Shown in pieces: positions 49,499-59,228 of a DNA stretch of 64,000 nucleotides (positions are counted from its first letter, which is position 1; the number at the start of each line of letters is the position of its first letter). Under the pieces are notes generated by a model. The model did not search any database. It saw only the letters and a list, made by a program, of their open reading frames with translations, and was not told the origin of the DNA. The DNA lies in NCBI GenBank assembly GCA_963210315.1, contig OY723242.1, positions 1,426,001-1,490,000 of the forward strand, in the 5' to 3' direction. The stretch comes from Rhynchopus euleeides. Its lineage: Eukaryota; Euglenozoa; Diplonemea; Diplonemida; Diplonemidae. Made by a program: the position numbers and the translations under genes.

Positions 49499-52138
49499 CT
49501 AGAGCGCACGGCGGTTCGCCCGTGCACGAAATTTCTCCATGACCTTCACCACGAGCCTTTGAGGCAACTGCTTGTATTTGGAACACATACACATCACACA
49601 GTTTTCAAGCACATCCGCAGACATCCGCGACCGGAGGCGGGTCTTGCAGCGCTTGACAGCACTGAAGACACGCTCAGCTTCCACGGAGACAATCGGCATG
49701 CTGTGTACAAGACAGCACATTTTGGCGAGTAAAGGGAAGGCAGTTGTTTTACACAGGTACTGAAACAACCAGAGCGGATCCTTCGACACATCAGCAGCTC
49801 TGCTATGGATCAGGGTCTTCAGAGTAGCCCACTCAATGACGAGCTTCTCCATGTCGAACTCCTCAGGGGAGAGCAGGGGGCCTCCATGCGTCATTTCCCA
49901 AAAAGTTCCCTTTTTGCGGTCAGTTGAGTAGGCCAGCACACCCGTGGGGGCAATCTCTCTCTGAGCTTGGAAGAACGATGCTGTGAGCGTTGTGGTGAGA
50001 TCATCGCGCAGTGTTTTCAACTCACTGATCCCGTAGCCTAGCAGTTCCTCCATCGGCTTGTCGACCCACTGGGAGACATCAAAAATCGACCCTATAGCGC
50101 GAAACAGTGCAATCGATTCGAAGCGGGCCTCCAGCTCACGCACCACTAGCGTGATCAGCGGTTTGCCGATTTCCTGGTTGAACTTCTTCGCTGCTTTGAC
50201 GCCAAGGTGTCGTCCGCTGATACTGTTGAACAGTGCTGTCCATCCCTTGTAGTGCAAACTGTGAGAGAGGTCTTCGCCAAGCACTCGCAGCCGAGGGAGC
50301 GTCACCGTCACCAGCTCACTGAGGGAAATAAGGGATACTTGCCGTGACTGGAGCTGGCGCGACAAATGGCCCAGGTGGTCGAACACGTCGCTCATCAAGC
50401 ACAGCAACCCGACGAATGTGGGATCACCCAGACGGTGCTGGAGTATCGATGCCTCAACGTTGCTCTCAGCGAGGCACGTCATGGCTGCCACGATGGCAGG
50501 CAACTGCTTCCGAACGCGGTGTACACAGCTCTCGTACGTCAACCACCGAGTAGCACACGGCTCCGTGATCTCCACCACATGGAGGACCTCACACTTCTGC
50601 GCCACCTGGTCGTCGTCTGCACAGCGGCGAATCATTTCGCGCCGCAGGTTGGTTTCCCCAAAAAACGACCACGTGCACCGGAGAACGTCGAGAAAGTTTG
50701 AGACGTGGGTCTCCTTCATGGCAGCCTTGCTTCCCAGCTGTTGGAGATGGGCAGTGCACCAGAACGCACGTGCAGAAGACTTGAGCTCGGCGCGGAGCTT
50801 GTTGCTGGCACCTTGGATTTTGCCGAGGTTGGCCGCGGCGCCGTCGCAGCTCAACGCACAGAACCTTTTCGGGTCCAGCCCTGTGCGCTTGACGGCCTCG
50901 GTCAGGAAGTTGCAGTACCCGCTTCCGGTGCGGTCCTGGATCGCCCGCAACAAGAGGAGCTTCTCTTCGATGTGATCGCCGTGGATGTAGCGGACGACAA
51001 CCGACACCTGCTCCTCCTGAACCACGTCTTCCGTGGAGTCGAAGATGAGCCCCCAGTGTGGGGCCTCCTTCACCTTCGCAACGATCTCTTCCTGGAGCAC
51101 GAGCTTGATGTCCTCCCCCAGCTCTCGAATGCTCTGCTCGCTGAGGTAGGTGACGGCTTGGTTCAGCCATTTCTGCATGTCAGAATGGTCGAAGAGGTTG
51201 GCGTAGAAGTGCAGATTATCAGTGTGGTGGCTGAGAGGGACGCACTGGCGCATGATGTAGAACAGGTTGGCGGTGATGCGGGAGAACTGCTCCTCTTTGA
51301 ATCCTGTGGACTTCTCCTTGGTCTTCTGAAACATGGCGGCGAGGTCATGCGAGGCAGCAGCCAGCTTCTCAGTTTCCTGATTCTTCTTGTGTCCAGTGGA
51401 CCCGGCATGCTTTACTATGCCACGACTGAGTTGGTTGATGTTTGTATAGGGTGTACCAACCCATGGCCCCGCGGACTCGAACTGCTGGCACGAGCGGCAG
51501 TACAGCCCGTCTCGCCGCTCGACAATCCAGGGATACTTGACCACAGTACTCCTCTGCCTGTCACTGAGAAATGAGGGGGCAGTGATATCCCCTGGTGCGC
51601 TGTCGGAGTGGTCGCCATCAACGCCATCAACGCCATCAACGTCGATCACAGTCGGAGGGTTGACCACTGCTACCCTCTCCTCCTCCTCCTCATCATCATC
51701 ATCACCCGTCCGCGAGTCGGAGTCATATGCAACAGCTGGTTGGGGGCAGAAGGCGACCCGCCTCCTCTTCCTCCCACCCGCGGCCGAAGCCTGCGAGATG
51801 GCCGACGACGCGGCAGAAGCCTGCGACACCTCCGAGGGTTCCCTCGATGTTGCTCTCGACGTCGCTGGGGAAGGAGGTGACGGGATGGGGCGACCCTTGG
51901 TAACGTCGTCCTTCTTGATCTCCTCAAGGAAGACTCGGTTGAGCTTCCTCTTAGTCCCAAACCCCCTCTTCAACCCTCGTAGGGGGCCCTGTACATCCAG
52001 GTCCTTCCCAGTCCATTCGTCGTAGTTAAACCGGATGCCGTCTGGCAGGGAGGGCAGCTGCACTGCCGGGGCTTGATCATCAGCGCGTTCAGGGTCTTGT
52101 CGTGGCTTGAAAAATAGCGAGATCATCTTCTGTGCCAT
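49499..52138 (-). CDS. hAT-family transposase 2 (ZMYM/ZNF862-like), intact frame
   Basis: About 879 residues from the ATG at 52136-52138; the frame is open 59 codons further upstream, but that part is low-complexity (PPPP from a G run) and unlikely to be coding. In order: an acidic and Ser/Ala-rich N-terminus with a GRKRRR basic patch; a TTF-like finger LYCRSCQQF...HAGSTGHKK; the transposase core with FDSTEDVVQEEQV (first acid) and LSCDGAAANLGKIQG (second acid); WCTAHLQQLGSKAA; and a C-terminal dimerisation domain with PIVSVEAERVFSAVKRCKTR. It is distinct from the transposase at 10690-13590. Clear element ends were not found, so a domesticated gene cannot be excluded. DDDDEEEEE and VDGVDGVDG tracts are encoded by short trinucleotide repeats. 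Confidence 0.87.
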   Translation of the reverse strand: MAQKMISLFFKPRQDPERADDQAPAVQLPSLPDGIRFNYDEWTGKDLDVQGPLRGLKRGFGTKRKLNRVFLEEIKKDDVTKGRPIPSPPSPATSRATSREPSEVSQASAASSAISQASAAGGRKRRRVAFCPQPAVAYDSDSRTGDDDDEEEEERVAVVNPPTVIDVDGVDGVDGDHSDSAPGDITAPSFLSDRQRSTVVKYPWIVERRDGLYCRSCQQFESAGPWVGTPYTNINQLSRGIVKHAGSTGHKKNQETEKLAAASHDLAAMFQKTKEKSTGFKEEQFSRITANLFYIMRQCVPLSHHTDNLHFYANLFDHSDMQKWLNQAVTYLSEQSIRELGEDIKLVLQEEIVAKVKEAPHWGLIFDSTEDVVQEEQVSVVVRYIHGDHIEEKLLLLRAIQDRTGSGYCNFLTEAVKRTGLDPKRFCALSCDGAAANLGKIQGASNKLRAELKSSARAFWCTAHLQQLGSKAAMKETHVSNFLDVLRCTWSFFGETNLRREMIRRCADDDQVAQKCEVLHVVEITEPCATRWLTYESCVHRVRKQLPAIVAAMTCLAESNVEASILQHRLGDPTFVGLLCLMSDVFDHLGHLSRQLQSRQVSLISLSELVTVTLPRLRVLGEDLSHSLHYKGWTALFNSISGRHLGVKAAKKFNQEIGKPLITLVVRELEARFESIALFRAIGSIFDVSQWVDKPMEELLGYGISELKTLRDDLTTTLTASFFQAQREIAPTGVLAYSTDRKKGTFWEMTHGGPLLSPEEFDMEKLVIEWATLKTLIHSRAADVSKDPLWLFQYLCKTTAFPLLAKMCCLVHSMPIVSVEAERVFSAVKRCKTRLRSRMSADVLENCVMCMCSKYKQLPQRLVVKVMEKFRARANRRAL

Positions 52139-53030
52139 GGTAATAAACCACCCCTGGTGAGGTGAAGCGTCGGGAGTGGGGTGTTTTGAGAGGAGAAACA
52201 CAAGCAACTCCTGGGAGGAAGGGGGGGGGGGGGTGGTGGTGGGCCCCCACCCGACCCTCCGGGCCTCAGCTCCACCATTCCTGAAAAAAACCGTGTTAGT
52301 TGCATGTTTGAGCACAACGCTTCCCGTGCAGGTGTGGCTCTATTTTGGGGGTATTTTGGCCAATTTTCGAAATCCTATTTTGGGTTTTTTGCACTTTTTT
52401 TGGGTGCTTTTTTGCACGATTTCTGTGCCTCAGACACAGATTTTGGTGTGATTTTTGCGCTATTTTGATTCACTCGGCCTGACCGATGCATACGATTCGA
52501 AAAAATGGCGAAAAAATCGCTATCAACAACGGTGAACGAATGGAGGTAGATGGGGAAGTGGGAGGACACAGCACGCCCTCTCACTGATCGCCATCTGTAC
52601 ACTACCTCTCTGTTCAAGGCGGTCAGTGTCACTTGATGGCGCTGCACACAAATCACTGCTACATCCCAGGGCGCCTTCCCTTGTGAGAATAGCGGAACTT
52701 CTGCGGTTGCAGTTTGGTGGTTGAGGCCGGCGGTGATATCACTTTGGTGACTGTGCTTCCTTCCCCCTGAGCTCGATCAGATCCAGGTCGACCTGGTGCT
52801 GCGTGGCTCCTGGTGTGCCATCTCTTGCATGCCACGGATGCCCACCAAGTCGAACCCGAAACATGACGACCCTTTCGAGATGTCATGGCCGCAAGCCCGC
52901 AAACCCGATCGCATTCGCAAGGTGGTTCGTCTCTTAGAGATCAGTGCTCGGGCCCAGCCTTCCGCGAGGGTGCTGGAACCGACATGCCGCAGCCCCGTAC
53001 GCGCAAGGACTTGGCTCCAAGACCAGGCAC
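52139..53030. other. Upstream flank of transposase 2, no other gene
   Basis: Contains a G run at 52220-52232, a T-rich region and short unassignable frames. Nothing else is recognised. Confidence 0.45.
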
Positions 53031-53034
53031 ATGC

Positions 53035-53094
53035 CACAGGGGGGTGTGGGGGGCGGAGCCCCCCAGCCGCCGGAGGCCACGGTAGCGAACGTCT
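53035..53094 (-). repeat. GGGGGGC hairpin motif, copy i
   Basis: Minus-strand copy (ACACCCCCC variant at the 3' side). Confidence 0.8.
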
Positions 53095-53192
53095 GTTGGC
53101 CTGGCTCCATAGTCGCATACGCTCAAGTACAACACAACTGACAGATAGCACATGTCGCATGGGGGGACGATAAATTGTCGCGCAAAGACACG

Positions 53193-53250
53193 CCACAGGG
53201 GGGTCTGGGGGGCGGAGCCCCCCAGCCGCCGGAGGCCACGGTAGTGAACA
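53193..53250 (-). repeat. GGGGGGC hairpin motif, copy j
   Basis: Minus-strand copy. Its extended flank from 53169 matches copy d at 25290-25375. Confidence 0.83.
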
Positions 53251-53317
53251 TCTGTTGGTTTGAGCTCGAGAGCAAGCCTCTCACACCACCGCCCTCCGAC
53301 CCCCCTCTCCACCCCCC

Positions 53318-53600
53318 AGGTGCAACATTTTTTTGCACCCGGAAAATGTGTTCTTTTGACTGTTTGAGCACATCCAAGACCGGGAACATAGAAGAATTCT
53401 GCTGAAAACCCAAAGGAAAATGGTGCAAAAAAGTAGTGACCACCACCCCCATCCCCACCTCCGGGTGCAAAAATTTTTTTGGCCACGGAAAATGTGTTCT
53501 TTTGAATGTTTGAGCACATCCAAGACCGGGAACATAAAAATTTTCTGCCAATACCAAGTAGGGTCACAATAAAATCCAAAGGAAAAAAGTGCAAAAAAAT
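53318..53600. repeat. Direct duplication of about 140 bases
   Basis: 53330-53440 and 53465-53600 share GGAAAATGTGTTCTTTTGA, TGTTTGAGCACATCCAAGAC and CGGGAACATA, then an AAAGGAAAA-x-GTGCAAAAAA end. No gene. Confidence 0.8.
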
Positions 53601-54045
53601 ATTTTTTCCCCAAATTCCTATTTTCATTCCGTGAAATAGATACACGCCTGTTCCCGTGATCGTATTTTTTTTTGGTAAAACACACCCCGTGTGGTAGAGA
53701 AAATACGGCAAGAGTCTCGGTGGGTCGGAAGAGCAGATGGTTCCCGCAACAGCTCCCGGGGAGCGGCGGGTATTTCGCATAGGATGCCGGATGTGTGAAC
53801 ACGTTTGTGCGGTTTGCCCTGTGTTGTGTGAACATATGTGTATGTGTGTGTGTATGCTCCACCCAACCCGACACATTTTCTGTACTTCAGACAGGTAAGG
53901 TCACTCGACACGCGGGGGGGGGGGGTTTTTGTGTGTGTTTTTTCTGCCAGCCGACATCACTAGCGCCAGCGAGAAAAAAAAAATAAATAAAGCGATTTAC
54001 TAATCGCCAACTCGCGATCAGGCGTTTCCAGGCAGAAAACAGTGC

Positions 54046-54862
54046 GTGCTAGATCACGGTTTGTTACGACAGAGCGACCAGAGCAGACTTCGACGCAGGT
54101 GCTAGATCACCGCCTTTTACCACAGAGCGACCAGAGCAGACTTCGACGCAGGTGCTAGATCACCGAATTTTTTACGACAGAGCGATCAGAGCAGACTCGA
54201 CGTAGGTGCTAGATCACCGCCTTTTACCACAGAGCGACCAGAGCAGACTTCGACGCAGGTGCTAGATCACCGAATTTTTTACGACAGAGCGATCAGAGCA
54301 GACTCGACGTAGGTGCTAGATCACCGCCTTTTTACCACAGAGCGACCAGAGCAGACTTCGACGCAGGTGCTAGATCACCGAATTTTTTACGACAGAGCGA
54401 TCAGAGCAGACTCGACGTAGGTGCTAGATCACCGCCTTTTTACCACAGAGCGACCAGAGCAGACTTCGACGCAGGTGCTAGATCACCGCCTTTTACCACA
54501 GAGCGACCAGAGCAGACTTCGACGCAGGTGCTAGATCACCGCCTTTTACCACAGAGCGACCAGAGCAGATTTCGACGCAGGTGCTAGATCACCGAATTTT
54601 TTACGACAGAGCGATCAGAGCAGACTCGACGTAGGTGCTAGATCACCCCTTTTACCACAGAGCGACCAGAGCAGACTTCGACGCAGGTGCTAAATCACCG
54701 AGTTTTTTACGACAGAGCGATCAGAGCAGACTCGACGTAGGTGCTAGATCACCGCTTTTTTACCACAGAGCGACCAGAGCAGACTTCGACGCAGGTGCTA
54801 GATCACCGAATTTTTCTACGACAGAGCGATCAGAGCAGACTCGACGCAGGTGCTAGATCACC
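54046..54862 (+). repeat. 53/54-bp tandem repeat in the leader of YR retrotransposon 2
   Basis: About 15 units, mostly alternating between two subtypes. One has GTGCTAGATCACCGCC, TTTTACCACAGAGCGACC and ACTTCGACGCAG. The other has CCGAATTTTTTACGACAGAG, CGATCAG and ACTCGACGTAG. The last unit runs straight into the gag ATG. Possible leader, promoter or packaging role is inference only. Confidence 0.9.
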
Positions 54863-54863
54863 C

Positions 54864-55979
54864 ATGTCGGACATGCACCCCCACGACATGGACTGGTTGG
54901 GGGTGCCAGTCGTGACGGGGTACGGGGATCCGGAAGTGGCAGTGGACACCTGCGTGTTCACGCCACACTGCCAGGCGGAGCACACCTCGCGGGGAAGGGG
55001 CCATTGCAGCACTTGCGGGCGGGCGGCCTGTAAGACCTGCATCCGGGCTTTCCTCCCGAAAAACGTGTCTGGGGATTTTGTGCAGGGTTTGGGGGAACCG
55101 ACGTGGGTGTGCCCGATGTGCGCGATGGAGCAACATCGCGACAATCCCCCGGGGGACACTCGGGATCCCGACTCCCTGTCCCTCTCGGAGGACCCCCACG
55201 ACGCGTCGCTGGGGGCGTCGGACGACGAGTCGTCGCTGAGGCAGCCGGGTGTCGACACACAGGGGGAACTGCGCGCGACGATCGCCGCTTTGGCAAAACG
55301 GGTGGACACGCTAGAGCGCGAGAAGCCCCCCCTCCTTTTGCGGATCCAGCAACTGGAGTTTGAGACTAAAAATCTCAAAAAGCAGCTGGGGGCCACCCTG
55401 GCACCGGAGTTCTCGCCTCACACAGTGGGGACATGGCGGGACCTGGAGGTGCCCGCGATCCGGGAGAAGATCCGGGACAGATGCAGGAAGGCCTTCAGGG
55501 AAGACGCCCTGCCCGTGAACATCGAGGACGCGAAGGCGTACGAGTACGACGTCGCACAGTATCTCAGCACACTGACGAACACACTGGACCTCATCACCGA
55601 CGGCGAACCCCCGAAGGAGGGCATCATCCGCATGCTGCACTCCAACATCAACCAGCTGACAGGGATTACGCAGCTGGGGCTGTACGGCCCGAAGCACCGG
55701 AGGGAGTACGTGGCGAGGGCTGAAATCATCGCGCCAAAGGATTTCTCGGAGACGGCCCAGCGGCGCCTGCTGAAAGGAGTGGCTGAAGAGGCAAAGAAGG
55801 AGGGGGAGCACCGCGGACGGGACGGGGACAGGAGGGACCGTGACTACCGGAACTCACGCCAGCAGAGGTCCGTCCCGGCCCACAGCCGCGACAGGAAGCA
55901 GGCAGCACCACCTACGACTCGCGATCGTGACTGGGACAGAAAGGCGCCGGGCGGAAAGCCGGGAAAGGACCGGCAGTGA
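54864..55979 (+). CDS. Gag-like protein with zinc finger, YR retrotransposon 2
   Basis: 371 residues. The N-terminus has a Cys/His cluster: CVFTPHCQAEH, then HCSTCGRAACKTC, then CPMCAMEQH, resembling a FYVE/RING-like cross-brace finger. A coiled coil follows (RATIAALAKRVDTLEREK to LKKQLGATL) and the tail is basic (HRGRDGDRRDRDYRNSRQQR). Assignment as gag is by position and composition. It is unrelated in sequence to the gag-like protein of element 1. Confidence 0.65.
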   Translation: MSDMHPHDMDWLGVPVVTGYGDPEVAVDTCVFTPHCQAEHTSRGRGHCSTCGRAACKTCIRAFLPKNVSGDFVQGLGEPTWVCPMCAMEQHRDNPPGDTRDPDSLSLSEDPHDASLGASDDESSLRQPGVDTQGELRATIAALAKRVDTLEREKPPLLLRIQQLEFETKNLKKQLGATLAPEFSPHTVGTWRDLEVPAIREKIRDRCRKAFREDALPVNIEDAKAYEYDVAQYLSTLTNTLDLITDGEPPKEGIIRMLHSNINQLTGITQLGLYGPKHRREYVARAEIIAPKDFSETAQRRLLKGVAEEAKKEGEHRGRDGDRRDRDYRNSRQQRSVPAHSRDRKQAAPPTTRDRDWDRKAPGGKPGKDRQ

Positions 55980-58681
55980 CTGGCCTTGAGGCCGGTCCCT
56001 CCACCTCCCGCACCGATGCAGCGGGAAGCAACAGAACCCCCCCTGACAACAACTCAGCGAGAGAAGATTTTAAGATCGGCAAGGCAGACACTGGCGGACT
56101 GCCTCTCGGAGTCATATTGGCGCAGCATCAGGAGCTGTTACAGACGGTACCGAAGGTTCAAGGAAAACTGGGAAAAGGGGCGGGGGCGGATCTCCCACGA
56201 CATGGCAATCATCCTCTGGACGGCAAAACTCCGATGCATCGACTCGAGGACACGGAGCACAGCGCTGCAGTACACGGTCAACATCGGAGCGGCACTGAAG
56301 CGGTACGAGGGGGTGCAGCTCGGGGAGAGCCAGGAACTCATGGATTACAGAAGGGGACTCAAGAAACAGGGTGCTCTGCGGGCCCAGCAGCAGAAGCCCC
56401 CTGCGACGGCACCGGAGGTGGAAGACATCATCGAAGCGGAGAGGCGGAGTTTAGTACAGCTGGCCATCTCAATCTGCTGGGCGGGGGCGGCGCGTCTGGC
56501 AGACGTGCGGGGTTTGTTGGCGAAGGAGGTGCGTATCCGGGCGGACGGGGTGGTGGCGGTGCAGTGGTGCAACACAAAGGGGGACCCATGGAAGCTCGGT
56601 CGTTTCACGGGTCTGGAGCTGCCACCAAAACAGCTCGGACGTCTCCGCCGCCTCCTGTCATCCACAACGAGCCCCCTGCAGTGCCTTTTCGAGGGGGTGT
56701 CTTACCACAAGGTGGCGAGGGCGGTGAAACGCATCAACCCTGCTCTGACCCCACATTCACTACGTCGGGGAGCGATACATCATTTGGCCCTGCAGGGGAC
56801 GCCGTTGGACGACATCCAAACACTGAGCAGACACGCAACAAAGGAGGCCATGTTGAGGTACTGCCCGACAGCGGCGCTGGAGCAGGTGTCACGCACGGCA
56901 GCCACGTCCCGAAAAATGCGCGGAACGGGGACACAGTGACCAATCACCTTCTGCGGGCAAAGATCCCCTCGCTGTCCTGGCTACCTAGAACGCGAAAGTA
57001 CGTGAGGGACGGCAGCATTCCACCAGAGGGGTCACAGGAGCAGGTCGATGCCTCGGGTCTGCATGACGACACGTTTGGGCCTGGCCTGGACACGCTGTAC
57101 GACGACTGCTTCGCAGTGAGGGTATCATCTCGGAGGGCGCGGCCCCCCGCCACTAGATCCACACCGGCGCCGGGCACGGACTACATCGCGCCGATCTGCA
57201 GCAGTTTCTTGAACCTCGACAGGCTGCGGGAGCTGGACACCACAGGGGAGCTTGACGGCGTCCTCGACATGATCACGGACCCCGCGGCATTCTACTCGAA
57301 GTTCATCCCGGGTGCCATCAAGCGGATTAAATCACAGCCCGACGCGTGCGACAAAGTCTCAAGACATCTGCGGACACACCTCAGCGCTTTGATCGGTTTC
57401 GAAGTCCTCGAGACCGCCCCGCAGAGTTTGGTGCTGCACGCATTCACAGTGCCAAAGAAGTCGGGGGGTTTGCGTTTCGTGCTGGATGGAAGACCACTCA
57501 ACGCCCTCATGACGCACCCATTCGACATGCGCCTCCCTCCGATCACCGACGTGATAGATCAAATTACATCGCACAGCTGGGCAGCACTGGCTGATGGGAA
57601 GAGCTGGTTCTACCAGTTTCCCGTGCACCCGGAAATCCGCGAATACTTCGGGGTGAACGTGGGTGACCGTCGAGGGGATTATGTCCGCACACGTCTGAAA
57701 GCGTTGTGCATGGGGTGGTCATTCGCACCCTGCATCGCGCACCGCTCCGCCCGGGTCCTCCTGCCACAGGAAGAGGGGGCCACGTGGGTGGATAACTTCA
57801 TTGTGTTGGGGGGGTCGGAGGAAGGAGTACAGAGTTCGTTTGACGCTTTCCTCCACCGGTGCGCCGAGACCAACGCTGTGATGAACCTCGATGACCCAGA
57901 CTACGGGCACCCGGTGCAGCGATTCACCTCGTTCGGGATCGCGTTCGATCTGAGAAACCACCGCTACAGATCAGACGAATCATGGCTGGAGAAGTTCCTG
58001 TCGGGGACAGAGTTGAGGGCAGTTGTCGGGGGGAAGCCCGCTACACCAAGAGAGATCTTCAAAGTCGTGGGGGGTTTGGTGTGGCATGCCTACACGACGA
58101 AGGCCCACCTGTGTTTCCTCCCGTCAACCCTGACTTTCATGAAGGACATTGCAGCTGCCTCAGTCGATGACCGGGGCGCGTGGGATCGCCAGGTGGCGGT
58201 CCGACCCTCAGTGCGAGCCGAGATCAAGATGCGTACTCACCGCATGCGGGCCAACTTTTGGGTACTTCGACCGCCGACGGACGCAGTAACAGTGTGGTCT
58301 GACGCGTCATCGACGCGCTGGGGGGTTCTCATCGACACAGCCGCCCCGCTCGTGGCATACGAAGATTTCCAGGGGCCGAGTTCCGGGCACCACATATACC
58401 TGAAGGAGGCACACGCGGCGCGCCAGGCAGTACGCCTTACCGCCCTACACTATACGAACAAGCGGGTACGTCTGATGGTCGACAACCTACCCCTCGTGCA
58501 CTCAATACAGCGGGGGCATTCGTCATCGTTCGTGGCAAACGGAATACTTGCGGATCTCTTCACGGTTGCACAGGGCGCTGAGCTCTGCATCGAATGCATG
58601 TGGGTCCCAACTGATGAGCAGAAAGCAGATCAGTACACCCGGGGGTCGTCATCAGAGCACTACGTCCGCATTCCGCCCTAG
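55976..58681 (+). CDS. RT-RNase H of YR retrotransposon 2
   Basis: Overlaps the whole recombinase gene in another frame; RT-like sequence begins near 57180. RT landmarks: FTVPKKSGGLRFVLDGRPLN, ALADGKSWFYQFPV and CMGWSFAPCIAH. RNase H has TVWSDASSTRWG, HHIYLKEAHAARQAV, RLMVDNLPLVHSIQ and WVPTDEQKADQYTRG. It aligns along its length with the RT-RNase H of element 1. Confidence 0.85.
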   Translation: MTGLEAGPSTSRTDAAGSNRTPPDNNSAREDFKIGKADTGGLPLGVILAQHQELLQTVPKVQGKLGKGAGADLPRHGNHPLDGKTPMHRLEDTEHSAAVHGQHRSGTEAVRGGAARGEPGTHGLQKGTQETGCSAGPAAEAPCDGTGGGRHHRSGEAEFSTAGHLNLLGGGGASGRRAGFVGEGGAYPGGRGGGGAVVQHKGGPMEARSFHGSGAATKTARTSPPPPVIHNEPPAVPFRGGVLPQGGEGGETHQPCSDPTFTTSGSDTSFGPAGDAVGRHPNTEQTRNKGGHVEVLPDSGAGAGVTHGSHVPKNARNGDTVTNHLLRAKIPSLSWLPRTRKYVRDGSIPPEGSQEQVDASGLHDDTFGPGLDTLYDDCFAVRVSSRRARPPATRSTPAPGTDYIAPICSSFLNLDRLRELDTTGELDGVLDMITDPAAFYSKFIPGAIKRIKSQPDACDKVSRHLRTHLSALIGFEVLETAPQSLVLHAFTVPKKSGGLRFVLDGRPLNALMTHPFDMRLPPITDVIDQITSHSWAALADGKSWFYQFPVHPEIREYFGVNVGDRRGDYVRTRLKALCMGWSFAPCIAHRSARVLLPQEEGATWVDNFIVLGGSEEGVQSSFDAFLHRCAETNAVMNLDDPDYGHPVQRFTSFGIAFDLRNHRYRSDESWLEKFLSGTELRAVVGGKPATPREIFKVVGGLVWHAYTTKAHLCFLPSTLTFMKDIAAASVDDRGAWDRQVAVRPSVRAEIKMRTHRMRANFWVLRPPTDAVTVWSDASSTRWGVLIDTAAPLVAYEDFQGPSSGHHIYLKEAHAARQAVRLTALHYTNKRVRLMVDNLPLVHSIQRGHSSSFVANGILADLFTVAQGAELCIECMWVPTDEQKADQYTRGSSSEHYVRIPP
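56016..56939 (+). CDS. Tyrosine recombinase of YR retrotransposon 2
   Basis: About 307 residues. The motifs GAARLADVR, HSLRRGAIHH, LSRHATKEA and LRYCPTAAL give the Arg, H-x-x-R, His and Tyr positions expected of the family. The frame begins 37 bases after the gag stop. Confidence 0.85.
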   Translation: MQREATEPPLTTTQREKILRSARQTLADCLSESYWRSIRSCYRRYRRFKENWEKGRGRISHDMAIILWTAKLRCIDSRTRSTALQYTVNIGAALKRYEGVQLGESQELMDYRRGLKKQGALRAQQQKPPATAPEVEDIIEAERRSLVQLAISICWAGAARLADVRGLLAKEVRIRADGVVAVQWCNTKGDPWKLGRFTGLELPPKQLGRLRRLLSSTTSPLQCLFEGVSYHKVARAVKRINPALTPHSLRRGAIHHLALQGTPLDDIQTLSRHATKEAMLRYCPTAALEQVSRTAATSRKMRGTGTQ

Positions 58682-59228
58682 ACTCCACCGGCCATCTAAC
58701 AAAACGCGTGGCGTCCCTTGGCCCAAGGGCCCTCAGGGTCCTAGGTGGAAGCGATCAATGCAAAAATCATCTGAAAGGAAGACTCGAGAGACTGCTGCTG
58801 TATTTTGGTAAAACACACCCCGTGTGGTAGAGAAAATACGGCAAGAGTCTCGGTGGGTCGGAAGAGCAGATGGTTCCCGCAACAGCTCCCGGGGAGCGGC
58901 GGGTATTTCGCATAGGATGCCGGATGTGTGAACACGTTTGTGCGGTTTGCCCTGTGTTGTGTGAACATATGTGTATGTGTGTGTGTATGCTCCACCCAAC
59001 CCGACACATTTTCTGTACTTCAGACAGGTAAGGTCACTCGACACGCGGGGGGGGGGTTTTTGTGTGTGTTTTTTCTGCCAGCCGACATCACTAGCGCCAG
59101 CGAGAGAAAAAAAAACGCGTGACGAGTGACGGGTTGAGGTGGAAGCGATCAATGCAAAAATCATCTGAAAGGAAGACTCGAGAGACTGCTGCTGTATTTT
59201 CACGGACGCCAAGAAAAAATGATACCAA

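Larger units (their letters stand above)
53674..59200 (+). mobile_element. YR retrotransposon 2 (split direct repeats), looks whole
   Basis: 5.5 kb. A1 53674-53975, B1 58743-58806, A2 58807-59110, B2 59137-59200, the same A1-ORFs-B1-A2-B2 plan as element 1 but with unrelated repeat sequence. Frames are gag-like, tyrosine recombinase and RT-RNase H. Each A copy starts directly after a T tract and B2 ends in TATTTT, consistent with recombinase integration at a T core. A1 and A2 are nearly identical and the frames are open, so it is young. Its right end is 28 bases from the WD40 frame start. Confidence 0.85.

Noticed and set aside
54046-54862. Possible CRISPR array
   Set aside because: Units are contiguous tandem repeats of two subtypes without unique spacers, in a eukaryotic retrotransposon leader.
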